From: CAVVNC01 sp963750015
Lineage (GTDB): Bacteria; Desulfobacterota; Syntrophorhabdia; Syntrophorhabdales; WCHB1-27
Length of the DNA stretch: 15,425 nucleotides
Assembly: GCA_963750015.1 (NCBI GenBank)
Contig: CAVVPU010000172.1
Location: 1 to 15,425, forward strand
Reading direction: 5' to 3'
Below the pieces are notes generated by a model. The model ran no database searches and was not told the DNA's origin. It saw only the letters and a list, made by a program, of their open reading frames with translations. How positions within the stretch are numbered: the stretch's first letter is position 1; every line of letters starts with the position of its first letter. Below are positions 1 through 5,556 of the stretch, piece after piece. A program made the translations under genes and the position numbers.

Positions 1-14
1 CACTCCGATGGGGC

Positions 15-32
15 GGTGCGGAGCGCCGCACC
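15..32. repeat. Short perfect hairpin at window edge
   Basis: GGTGCGG (15-21) and CCGCACC (26-32) form a perfect 7-bp stem around the loop AGCG. No T-run follows, so it is not a classical terminator. A similar string (GTGCGGCAGAGCGCCGC) lies inside the structured spacer at 5405-5420, so this may be the end of a related dispersed element cut by the window edge. A second hairpin follows at 118-137 (CTCCCTC, loop TTGGCA, GAGGGAG). The first 249 bases hold no gene I can support. Confidence 0.4.
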
Positions 33-249
33 CAAATCTAACGCCTGAGTCCTGATGGGTTGAACAAGGCTGAGGTGCAGGCATGGATGTGGTTTATCTG
101 TCCGCTATCCAGGGAGGCTCCCTCTTGGCAGAGGGAGGCAGGGAAATGACAGGGGCCCTGTGACCCCTTCAGTACTTGCTTGCGTCGCCTGAATACACGT
201 GGTAAGGTGGGAAGAACGCGGTCAGCTTGGCAAAAATGAAGGGGTGAGG

Positions 250-1167
250 ATGACCCTTCGGCTACGAAATCTGATGTTACTGGAAAATATGGATAATATG
301 TGCGCCTTATTGAGCCGACTCCGCCGCCCTCCAATCCCCCGGCTTTCCGCCGCCATACTGGCGATGCTGGTCGCGATGGCCTGGAGTAGTCTCGCCTTCA
401 GCGGAGAGATTCATGATGCGGCCGAGCAAGGTGACTCGGGAAAGGTCAAGGTGCTGCTCAAAGGCGATCCTCATTTAGTTTTCAGCAAAGATACCCATGG
501 CCGGACACCTTTGCACCTGGCGGCGACAAGGGACGTGGCCTCACTGCTGCTCGCCGGCAAGGCCGAGGTCAGTGCCAAGGACAACGACGGCATGACGCCT
601 TTGCACACGGCGGCAAAATATGGCTACAAGGACGTCGCCTCACTGCTGCTGAGCAACAAAGCCGATGTCAATGCCAGGGACAATGACGGCTGGACGCCTT
701 TGCACCTGGCGACGGCTCCGGGCTACAAGGATGTGGCCGCATTGCTACTGACTAACAAAGCCGATGTCAATGCCAGGGATAATGACGGCTGGACGCCTTT
801 GCACCTGGCGGCGGAATATGGCCGCGGAGACGTGGCCTCACTGCTGCTGACCAATAAGGCCGAGGTCAATGCCAAGACCAACGACGGTCGGACGCCTTTG
901 CACCTGGCGGCGACTGCGGGCCAGAAGGACGCGGCCGCATTGCTGCTGACCAACAAAGCCGATGTCAATGCCAAGGACAATGACGGCAGAACGCCATTGC
1001 ACCTGACTGCGGAATATGGCAACAAAGATGTGGCGGACTTGCTGCTGACCAATAAGGCCGATATCAATGCCAAGGACAATGACGGCAGAACGCCATTGCG
1101 CATAGCCGTGAGCTATGGCCATAAGGATGTGGCGGACTTGCTACGCCAGCGCGGCGGTAACGAATAG
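250..1167 (+). CDS. Exported ankyrin-repeat protein
   Basis: A protein of 305 residues built almost wholly of ankyrin repeats, which are protein-binding scaffolds with no catalytic role. The N-terminus has a basic stretch (RLRRPPIPR), a hydrophobic core (AAILAMLVAMAWSSLAF) and a likely signal peptidase site just after, so it is probably periplasmic or secreted. Eight consecutive repeat units follow, most of 33 residues and matching G-x-TPLHLA...DVA-x-LLL-x-NKADVNAKDND. The second unit is about three residues short, and the last is a degenerate cap ending RQRGGNE. I chose ATG 250 because AAGGGG lies about 5 nt upstream. GTG 199 would add 17 unlikely residues; ATG 289 or 298 would give a more usual signal-peptide length but has a weaker ribosome site. 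The partner is unknown. Near-identical units at DNA level suggest recent repeat expansion. Confidence 0.88.
   Translation: MTLRLRNLMLLENMDNMCALLSRLRRPPIPRLSAAILAMLVAMAWSSLAFSGEIHDAAEQGDSGKVKVLLKGDPHLVFSKDTHGRTPLHLAATRDVASLLLAGKAEVSAKDNDGMTPLHTAAKYGYKDVASLLLSNKADVNARDNDGWTPLHLATAPGYKDVAALLLTNKADVNARDNDGWTPLHLAAEYGRGDVASLLLTNKAEVNAKTNDGRTPLHLAATAGQKDAAALLLTNKADVNAKDNDGRTPLHLTAEYGNKDVADLLLTNKADINAKDNDGRTPLRIAVSYGHKDVADLLRQRGGNE
560..1130 (+). repeat. Tandem 99-bp units encoding ankyrin repeats
   Basis: The coding DNA holds successive 99-bp units with strong nucleotide identity, for example GACGGCTGGACGCCTTTGCA recurring at 686 and 785, and GACAATGACGGCAGAACGCC at 975 and 1074. Identity extends to synonymous positions, which points to duplication or gene conversion within the array. 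This is a protein-coding tandem repeat, not a CRISPR array: there are no unique spacers and the frame stays open. Confidence 0.8.
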
Positions 1168-1285
1168 GCGACTCATGACATGATGATGGACATGTCGGTC
1201 ACCGTGACCCAACGCTGGAAGAACCAAGCTGGCTTCGAGACTCAGAACACACAGGAAGGATGAGTGAGGACGTGAGCGGCAGGCT

Positions 1286-1330
1286 GCATACCGAGCCGTT
1301 CAAGCGGATTCGCTGTACGGTCGGTTATGC
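1286..1330 (+). other. 17-bp imperfect hairpin, faintly like group II intron domain V
   Basis: The sequence folds as GCAT/ATGC, ACCGA/TCGGT, CCGT/ACGG and AGCG/CGCT with a GATT tetraloop, a bulged G, a bulged T and a TCA/GT internal loop. The strings GAGCCGT and GTACGGTC resemble the lower helix of group II intron domain V, but the tetraloop is not GNRA, the internal loop is symmetric-like and no reverse transcriptase is nearby. Treat it as an unexplained structured site. Confidence 0.35.
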
Positions 1331-1398
1331 GTAAATTCATTTCGCAATTTTGAATGCCACATTGGTAGGTGCAAAGCCGCAACCTAGGACTCCTTTTC

Positions 1399-1545
1399 TG
1401 GCGGCCTCTTGAGCCCCTGCCCCTATCCAATTGCGCCGGTTTGTGCATCCTATGAAGGCCGGAACCGCGGGCCCGAGGGATACGGTTCCGCGTGAGTGGA
1501 CAAGCGCATGGAGCGGATGCTTCATATGTGGATGAGATGTGAGCT
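1399..1545 (+). repeat. Dispersed intergenic repeat, copy A
   Basis: This copy shares with 5209-5360 a TGGCGGCCTC start, then CATCCTATGAAGGCCGGA, an 8-bp stem, ATACGG-TCCGCGTG, and about 80 bases later TGTGGATG-G-TGT. The stem is CGGAACCG (1460-1467) with CGGTTCCG (1483-1490) around a 15-nt loop. In the other copy one A-T pair is replaced by G-C, so pairing is kept. Loop sequence is not conserved. No coding potential is shared between the copies. The outer GGCGGCC palindrome is degenerate here but perfect in the other copy. Confidence 0.65.
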
Positions 1546-1560
1546 GAGCTAAGCTGACTT

Positions 1561-1624
1561 TCACTTTCCCCTTTCCCCTTTTCACTTTTCACTTTTCACT
1601 TTTTACTTTCCACTACTTTTCCCC
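1561..1624. repeat. Heptad-type array (GTGAAAA/GGGGAAA), inverted copy
   Basis: On the minus strand this reads as tandem GTGAAAA and GGGGAAA heptads. Positions 1605-1624 are the exact reverse complement of GGGGAAAAGTAGTGGAAAGT at 2304-2323, so arrays of opposite orientation flank bioY. A third array is at 5109-5152 and a looser C/T-rich tract (12018-12042) may be a fourth. The plus strand is an almost pure pyrimidine tract ending about 40 nt before the biotin operator. Confidence 0.75.
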
Positions 1625-1645
1625 TTCCAAAAACACCTTATAGTC

Positions 1646-1696
1646 TTTACAAGCAACAATTTTATTGTTAACCTTTTTTTGAAATGTGGTTAACAA
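1646..1696 (+). promoter_or_regulatory. BirA biotin operator before bioY
   Basis: TTGTTAACC (1665-1673), 14 bases, then GGTTAACAA (1688-1696): a perfect 9-bp palindrome matching the known BirA operator pattern, two half-sites of the TTGTNAACC type separated by 14-16 bases. A second small palindrome, AACAAT-TTT-ATTGTT (1655-1669), overlaps its left half. TTTACA at 1646-1651 is a possible -35 element, with a weak -10 falling inside the operator. The inference is that biotin-loaded BirA represses bioY and probably bioB. The operator overlaps the first ATG of the bioY reading frame (1684). Confidence 0.9.
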
Positions 1697-2274
1697 CGAT
1701 CACTCAGCTCATCACGGGCCGTAAGGCCGAGAGATTGCCTCTGCACAGCTTGGTCTATGCGGCTATGTTCGCAGCCCTCACGGCGGCGGGTGCCTTCTTT
1801 GCGATTCCCATCGCCGCGGTGCCCATCACCTTGCAAGACCTCTTCACCACCCTGGCGGGTCTTCTCCTCGGGGCCGGTGTGGGAGCGCTGAGTCAAATAA
1901 CGTACATACTCCTCGGCCTTGCGGGTCTGCCGGTCTTCGCAGGAGGAAAGGCGGGGATAGGCGTGTTGCTCGGACCGACCGGGGGTTACTTGATCGGTTT
2001 TGTGCTGGGGGCTTACACCATCGGGAAGCTCGCGGAGATAAGGAAGGATCCTTCTGTGTGGTGGCTCTTTGCCTCCGCTTTGGTGGGCCACGCGGTCATA
2101 TACGGGGCAGGAATTACGTGGCTTTCTTATATTGCGCATCTTTCCCTCAGGAAGGCGGCGATAGTCGGACTCCTGCCTTTCTTGCCGGGAGATTTCCTGA
2201 AATGCATCGTCGCCGCACTGGTCGCTCGGAAGATCAAAGGCCAGTGGCGGGCGAGGGCAATAAGTGAACACTGA
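1684..2274 (+). CDS. bioY: BioY, substrate-binding subunit of biotin ECF transporter
   Basis: An integral membrane protein that captures biotin for uptake, alone or with the EcfAA'T energising module, which is not in this window. It shows the BioY hallmarks: VPITLQ-LF near residues 46-53, GLPVF and G-GVL-GPTGGYL-GF at 81-106, and LPGD--K at 167-173, among about six hydrophobic segments. Length (196 aa) is normal. The start is uncertain. ATG 1684 lies inside the BirA operator and has no Shine-Dalgarno. TTG 1735 has AAGG 8 nt upstream and gives the short polar N-terminus typical of BioY (PLHSLVYAAMFAALTA), so it may be the true start. The neighbour bioB follows after 66 nt, and the BirA site suggests shared biotin control. 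Confidence 0.93.
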   Translation: MWLTTITQLITGRKAERLPLHSLVYAAMFAALTAAGAFFAIPIAAVPITLQDLFTTLAGLLLGAGVGALSQITYILLGLAGLPVFAGGKAGIGVLLGPTGGYLIGFVLGAYTIGKLAEIRKDPSVWWLFASALVGHAVIYGAGITWLSYIAHLSLRKAAIVGLLPFLPGDFLKCIVAALVARKIKGQWRARAISEH

Positions 2275-2289
2275 AGCATCGCTGCGGTA

Positions 2290-2340
2290 GTGAAAAGTGA
2301 AAAGGGGAAAAGTAGTGGAAAGTGTAAAGGGGAAAGACCG
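2290..2340 (+). repeat. Heptad-type array supplying the bioB ribosome site
   Basis: GTGAAAA, GTGAAAA, GGGGAAAA, GTAGTGGAAAGTG and TAAAGGGGAAAG fill most of the gap between bioY and bioB. The last unit provides the bioB Shine-Dalgarno (AAAGGGG, about 8 nt before ATG 2341). The 18-nt string AAAGGGGAAAGACCGATG (2326-2343), which includes the start codon, recurs exactly at 5138-5155. Confidence 0.75.
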
Positions 2341-3315
2341 ATGAACGACACGTTGAGATATCTGACCGATAAGGCGTTATCGCGGGAGCCGGTCTCCTTT
2401 GATGAGGCGCTCGCCCTCTACCGGGCAGGCAGGGAGGCGCCATTTTCTCTTATGGCCGCGGCTTCAGAAATACGGACGGCATTCAAGGGAAGGGCGATCA
2501 ATCTCTGCGGCATCATCAATGCAAAGTCCGGACGATGCCCCGAAGATTGCGCTTTCTGCGCCCAGTCGGCTCTTTACGAAACCAATGCGCCGGAATACGA
2601 CCTGGTGGAGACTGAAGAGATGGTGGAGAAGGCAGCCGGGATGAAGCGGGCCGGCGTCCACATGTTCGGAATAGTCACGAGCGGCACGAGGATCGAAAGC
2701 AAAGACGAGTGGGAGAGCATCATTCGCGCAGTTCGAGAGATCAAGGCCCTGGAAATGGAGCCATGCGCTTCGCTGGGTCTTCTGTCGAAGGACAGGGCAG
2801 AAGGACTTCGGGCCGCGGGATTGTTCCGGTACCATCACAATCTGGAAACGTCACGGAGCTTCTTTCCGACCATCTGCACCACTCATGAATACCAGGAAGA
2901 TATCGATACCGTGCTGGCGGCAAGGCAGGCGGGCCTCAGCACGTGCTGCGGCGGGATCATCGGACTGGGCGAATCCATGGAACAAAGAATCGAGCTGGCC
3001 CTGACGCTCAAGGATCTCGACGTCGATTCGGTTCCCGTCAACATACTCGATCCCCGTGGCGGCACCCCCCTGGCGGGCGCAGGCGCCCTTCGGCCTATCG
3101 ATATTCTCATCACCCTTTCTCTCTTCCGGTTCATCCTTCCCGACAAAGACATCAAGCTGTGCGGGGGCAAAGAAGCCAACCTGCGGCAGCTCCTGCCTCT
3201 CGGCATCGTTGCCGGCGCCAACTCGCTCATGACAGGGGACTACCTCACCACGCACGGCAGGTCGACGGCCCAGGATCTCGAAATGATAAGGGATTTGGAT
3301 TTAGCTTTTCAATAG
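2341..3315 (+). CDS. bioB: Biotin synthase (radical SAM), with atypical cluster ligands
   Basis: Inserts sulfur into dethiobiotin to make biotin, the last step of biotin synthesis. The 324-aa length is normal. The radical-SAM motif CPEDCAFC gives C66, C70 and C73. Other family motifs are CASLGLL (142-148), YHHNLETS (164-171), GGIIGLGE (204-211) and GTPL (241-244). Aligned by eye to E. coli BioB, Cys97 is Met108 and Arg260 is Lys272, so two of the four usual [2Fe-2S] ligands are missing. C142 and C202 match Cys128 and Cys188, while C203 and C274 are extra. This resembles the type II BioB of anaerobes, reported to use a larger auxiliary cluster. ATG 2341 was chosen over 2290 because the upstream codons are repeat sequence and AAAGGGG lies 8 nt upstream. 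Confidence 0.95.
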   Translation: MNDTLRYLTDKALSREPVSFDEALALYRAGREAPFSLMAAASEIRTAFKGRAINLCGIINAKSGRCPEDCAFCAQSALYETNAPEYDLVETEEMVEKAAGMKRAGVHMFGIVTSGTRIESKDEWESIIRAVREIKALEMEPCASLGLLSKDRAEGLRAAGLFRYHHNLETSRSFFPTICTTHEYQEDIDTVLAARQAGLSTCCGGIIGLGESMEQRIELALTLKDLDVDSVPVNILDPRGGTPLAGAGALRPIDILITLSLFRFILPDKDIKLCGGKEANLRQLLPLGIVAGANSLMTGDYLTTHGRSTAQDLEMIRDLDLAFQ

Positions 3316-3325
3316 GGAGCGGATC

Positions 3326-3400
3326 CTACGACGTTCCCCGGAGGGCAAGGCTCAATATAAGGGCCATTACCAGAAGGGTGACGAAAGCAGCCTTGCCCAT
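3326..3400 (-). CDS. Possible 24-aa membrane peptide
   Basis: A short frame reading MGKAAFVTLLVMALILSLAL and four more residues: one hydrophobic helix after a basic N-terminus. GGAAG lies about 5 nt before the ATG. The same frame is open and charged upstream (REIKDEQEDP) but has no ATG, GTG or TTG start there. There is no known family and chance is a real possibility. It lies tail to tail with bioB, its stop 11 bases past the bioB stop. Confidence 0.22.
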   Translation of the reverse strand: MGKAAFVTLLVMALILSLALRGTS

Positions 3401-3465
3401 CGGATCTTCCTGTTCATCCTTAATTTCCCGCCCTTTCCGTCCGATAACTAGAGGGAGGATGGGAT

Positions 3466-3552
3466 ATGTCGAGAGCTCACCGTAACGAAATATACTTACT
3501 CGCGGCGATCGCCGGGACCCTCATATCGCTCATTATCTTTCTTGGGGTCTAA
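3466..3552 (+). CDS. Possible 28-aa single-pass membrane protein
   Basis: The reading MSRAHRNEIYLLAAIAGTLI continues SLIIFLGV: a short polar, basic N-terminus followed by one transmembrane helix to the C-terminus. A strong Shine-Dalgarno (GAGGGAGGATGGG) precedes the ATG. It is downstream of bioB on the same strand, 150 nt after its stop, and convergent with the next gene. I do not recognise a family. The support is the ribosome site and the clean helix only. Confidence 0.4.
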   Translation: MSRAHRNEIYLLAAIAGTLISLIIFLGV

Positions 3553-3612
3553 GAAGAGGAACTTAAAGCGCAGGAATCAGAATAAGAGGCGCTCTGTCCC
3601 GGCAGAGGACCG

Positions 3613-4185
3613 TCAGAATTTCTTGATGAATTTCAGCCGCCAGCCGTCGTCATTGAGCTTGAAAGAGGTGTCACCCGGCCGCTGCACCTGCACGCCCTTG
3701 CCGAAAAGGACGCTTCCCCCCGGTACATTGCAACCGACCATCAGCTCCGTATTGTACTGATCGTAAAATACCCTGCCCTTCTGCCCTGTGTCCGAGTGGT
3801 CTATCATGGCGAGGCCCACGACAGGATTATCCTGTCCAGGGTTCTCGAAGGAGAAGAGATATGAGTGAGGCTTGGCCGGACAAGCCGGATTGAGAAGGTC
3901 CAGGCCTGCAGCGCGATTCGGCGAAGGATCGGCCCCGGGCGCACCCGTTTGCCCCTTTGCTCCGACAGGAGATATGGTGAGCAGGTCCGGAACACTCGAA
4001 GGCTTCGCCGGGGCGAAAAGGAGGCTGTAATTGTTTGGGACCGGATCGGTTATCCCCTTTTCATCCGCAACCTGCGCTCCCTCGGCAAAGGAGCGCGAGA
4101 AAGGTCCGATCACCAGCATCACGGCCAGGATCCATAGGCCTGCCCGTCCCATCTTCATCCCGCTGGGGAAAATCTTCTCAATCAT
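3613..4185 (-). CDS. Secreted protein of unknown function with collagen-like stretch
   Basis: A 190-aa protein that I do not recognise. The N-terminus (GRAGLWILAVMLVIGPFSRSFA, preceded by basic residues) is a signal peptide with likely cleavage after SFA, so it acts outside the cytoplasm. A low-complexity stretch with Gly-x-y triplets (GAKGQTGAPGADP) follows. The C-terminal half is more folded-looking, with NPGQDNPVVGLAMIDHSD, two cysteines (NPACP and VGCNVPGG) that could form a disulfide, and a basic end (WRLKFIKKF). ATG 4185 is used; ATG 4158 or 4152 just inside would also leave an intact signal peptide, and no start has a strong ribosome site. It is divergent from the beta-barrel gene at 4308, with about 120 nt between them. 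Confidence 0.7.
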   Translation of the reverse strand: MIEKIFPSGMKMGRAGLWILAVMLVIGPFSRSFAEGAQVADEKGITDPVPNNYSLLFAPAKPSSVPDLLTISPVGAKGQTGAPGADPSPNRAAGLDLLNPACPAKPHSYLFSFENPGQDNPVVGLAMIDHSDTGQKGRVFYDQYNTELMVGCNVPGGSVLFGKGVQVQRPGDTSFKLNDDGWRLKFIKKF

Positions 4186-4307
4186 TCCATATAGATAATA
4201 GACCTTTGCGCATCGAAAAGCAATCCTGCCGACGAGGATCAGGCAGCAGACCGTCAGGCTCAATGATCGGGCGAGAAATCTCCTATCTGAAGGGTTATAT
4301 TTACGTC

Positions 4308-5120
4308 ATGCGTGGGAAGGCCGCGACCCGGAAGAAGAAAAGATCCGGCCAGGTACTATCTTCTCTCCTCGCCCTTCCCATATTGGCCGCGCTCCTGGTC
4401 GCAATGTCGGGCTTTACCCCTGCCCTTGCCGGACCGCCTTTCCGCACCGACGACCCCGAGACCGTGGAGTACCGGCATTGGGAATTCTACACTGCCACCC
4501 AGTATGAGAATGACGGGGGAAACGTGTCCGGCACGGCTCCCCACCTCGAGGTGAACTACGGCGTTGCGCCCAATGTACAGCTCCACCTCCTCGTGCCCGA
4601 CGCCTATACCCATTCACGGGGAGGGCCGACTCTCTTAGGACCGGGCGACGTGGAGCTCGGGGTCAAGTACAGGTTCCTCCAGGAAGGCGACTACCGGCCC
4701 ATGGCGGGGATATTTCCCCTGTTAGAGGCGCCGACGGGGAGCCAGAGCCGGGGTCTGGGAACCGGGCAGCCGCAGCTCTTCTTGCCCCTTTGGCTGCAAA
4801 AGAGCAAGGGACCCTGGACCACCTACGGCGGCGGCGGTTACTGGGTCAACCCCGGCACGGACAACAAGAACTACTGGTACGCGGGCTGGCTTCTTCAGAG
4901 GGACATCTTCAAGTGGCTCACCATCGGCGGGGAGATTTTTCACCTGACTCCGACTTCCGTCGACACATCGAGCCAGACGGGGTACAACTTCGAGGCCATC
5001 GTGAACTTTAGCGAAAAGCACCACTTCATCTTTTCAATGGGAACCGACATCAAAGGACCGGCAAACTCTTTTTTCTACGCCGCCTATCTGATCACCTGGG
5101 GCCCTCCGGGGGAAGAGTAG
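4308..5120 (+). CDS. Outer-membrane beta-barrel protein, phenol MetA-degradation-like family
   Basis: A 270-aa protein with a long basic N-region (MRGKAATRKKKR), a hydrophobic core and likely cleavage after PALA (residue 41). The mature start GPPFRTDDPETVEYRHWEFY is typical of the Pfam Phenol_MetA_deg / transporter-like outer-membrane family. The rest alternates polar and aromatic residues in short strands (EVNYGVAPNVQLHLLVPDAY, VELGVKYRFL, GGGGYWVNPG), as expected for a barrel. The cargo cannot be read from sequence. ATG 4308 is chosen for the signal peptide; ATG 4263 would extend it by 15 residues. The last codons and stop (GGAAGAGTAG) coincide with the edge of a dispersed heptad array, so the C-terminal GEE may be repeat-derived. 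Confidence 0.8.
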   Translation: MRGKAATRKKKRSGQVLSSLLALPILAALLVAMSGFTPALAGPPFRTDDPETVEYRHWEFYTATQYENDGGNVSGTAPHLEVNYGVAPNVQLHLLVPDAYTHSRGGPTLLGPGDVELGVKYRFLQEGDYRPMAGIFPLLEAPTGSQSRGLGTGQPQLFLPLWLQKSKGPWTTYGGGGYWVNPGTDNKNYWYAGWLLQRDIFKWLTIGGEIFHLTPTSVDTSSQTGYNFEAIVNFSEKHHFIFSMGTDIKGPANSFFYAAYLITWGPPGEE

Positions 5121-5152
5121 TGGAAAGTGAAAAGGGGAAAGGGGAAAGACCG
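5109..5152 (+). repeat. Heptad-type array overlapping the end of the barrel gene
   Basis: GGGGAAGAGTAGTGGAAAGT (5109-5128) differs at one base from the 20-mer at 2304-2323, and the TAG within it is the stop codon of the preceding gene. GTGAAAA, GGGGAAA and GGGGAAAGACCG follow, ending in the same ribosome-site-plus-ATG string as before bioB. Confidence 0.7.
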
Positions 5153-5239
5153 ATGGACGAGGGACGAAAAAGAAGTCGCGAAATTCGAATCGCGAAAGCG
5201 GTTTGTCTTTGGCGGCCTCTAGGGCCGCCCTCCTCTTAA
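5153..5239 (+). other. 28-codon frame behind a copied ribosome site
   Basis: Because the array copies the bioB ribosome site and ATG (18-nt exact match, 5138-5155), a frame opens here: MDEGRKRSREIRIAKAVCLW and eight more residues to TAA 5237-5239. The last third is encoded by a palindrome (GGCGGCC, 5211-5229). It is probably not a functional protein, but it would be expected to bind ribosomes. Confidence 0.2.
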
Positions 5240-5360
5240 ATCGGTGTTGGTGTGTACATCCTATGAAGGCCGGAGCCGCGCTCTCTTTTGTGATACGGCT
5301 CCGCGTGCCACCGGCCGGTCGGATGGGAGGGATCGTGAGGTGTGGATGGGCTGTCGTGCC
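5209..5360 (+). repeat. Dispersed intergenic repeat, copy B
   Basis: Second copy of the element at 1399-1545. It begins with the perfect palindrome GGCGGCC (5211-5217), loop TCTAG, GGCCGCC (5223-5229), which also occurs at 11992-12011. The signature CATCCTATGAAGGCCGGA follows, then the stem CGGAGCCG (5271-5278) with CGGCTCCG (5296-5303) around 17 nt. Relative to copy A, one stem pair is changed on both sides (A-T to G-C). The end of the copy runs into the rod hairpin at 5313-5450. Confidence 0.65.
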
Positions 5361-5450
5361 TCATTGACCGCAGCCGTACTCGATGTACGGCGGATGGGCA
5401 TGAGGTGCGGCAGAGCGCCGCAGATCGCGATTCCTCCCAGCCGACCGGCC
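5313..5450 (+). ncRNA. 138-nt rod-like hairpin, candidate structured RNA or palindromic element
   Basis: Outer helix: 5313-5337 pairs with 5426-5450 over 25 positions, with one mismatch and two G-U wobbles. Internal loop: 13 nt against 12 nt. Second helix: 5351-5364 pairs with 5400-5413 over 14 positions, with three G-U wobbles. Apical hairpin: GCCGTAC (5373-5379), loop TCGAT, GTACGGC (5385-5391). A side hairpin GCGGC-AGAGC-GCCGC can compete at 5407-5421. It lies between converging genes (barrel gene and carboxylase operon), so it could end transcription, act as an RNA, or be a small mobile palindrome. I find no promoter or T-run that decides. Confidence 0.5.
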
Positions 5451-5492
5451 ACACCTCGTGCCCTCGCTCGCCTCTTCGTCAGCTTGATCTTT

Positions 5493-5510
5493 GCGGCGGG
5501 AAAGCGCCGC
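5493..5510. repeat. Hairpin after the carboxylase operon
   Basis: GCGGCG (5493-5498), loop GGAAAG, CGCCGC (5505-5510), about 50 nt past the carboxyltransferase stop. It could help end the minus-strand operon, but there is no U-run on that strand, so the role is unproven. Confidence 0.3.
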
Positions 5511-5556
5511 CTCATCTTCTCTTCAGCGGGTAGGCCGTCAATGGAATTTGGCTTTT

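Noticed and set aside
723..1122. Two long minus-strand frames opposite the ankyrin gene
   Set aside because: They are mirror products of the 99-bp repeats, with repetitive Ser/Ala/Leu-rich translation and no ribosome site.
560..1130. CRISPR array
   Set aside because: The 99-bp repeats are contiguous and coding, with no spacers.
1179..1263. Short frame MDMSVTVTQRWKNQAGFETQ after the ankyrin gene
   Set aside because: About 25 codons, no ribosome site and no known family; not enough support.
2290..2340. Upstream start for bioB at 2290
   Set aside because: The extra 17 residues (MKSEKGKSSGKCKGERP) come from the heptad array, and the family begins near ATG 2341, which has a good ribosome site.
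5211..5240. Intrinsic terminator after the barrel gene
   Set aside because: The GGCGGCC stem is strong but is followed by CTCCTCTTAAATC, not a T-run, and the same stem occurs elsewhere as part of a repeat.
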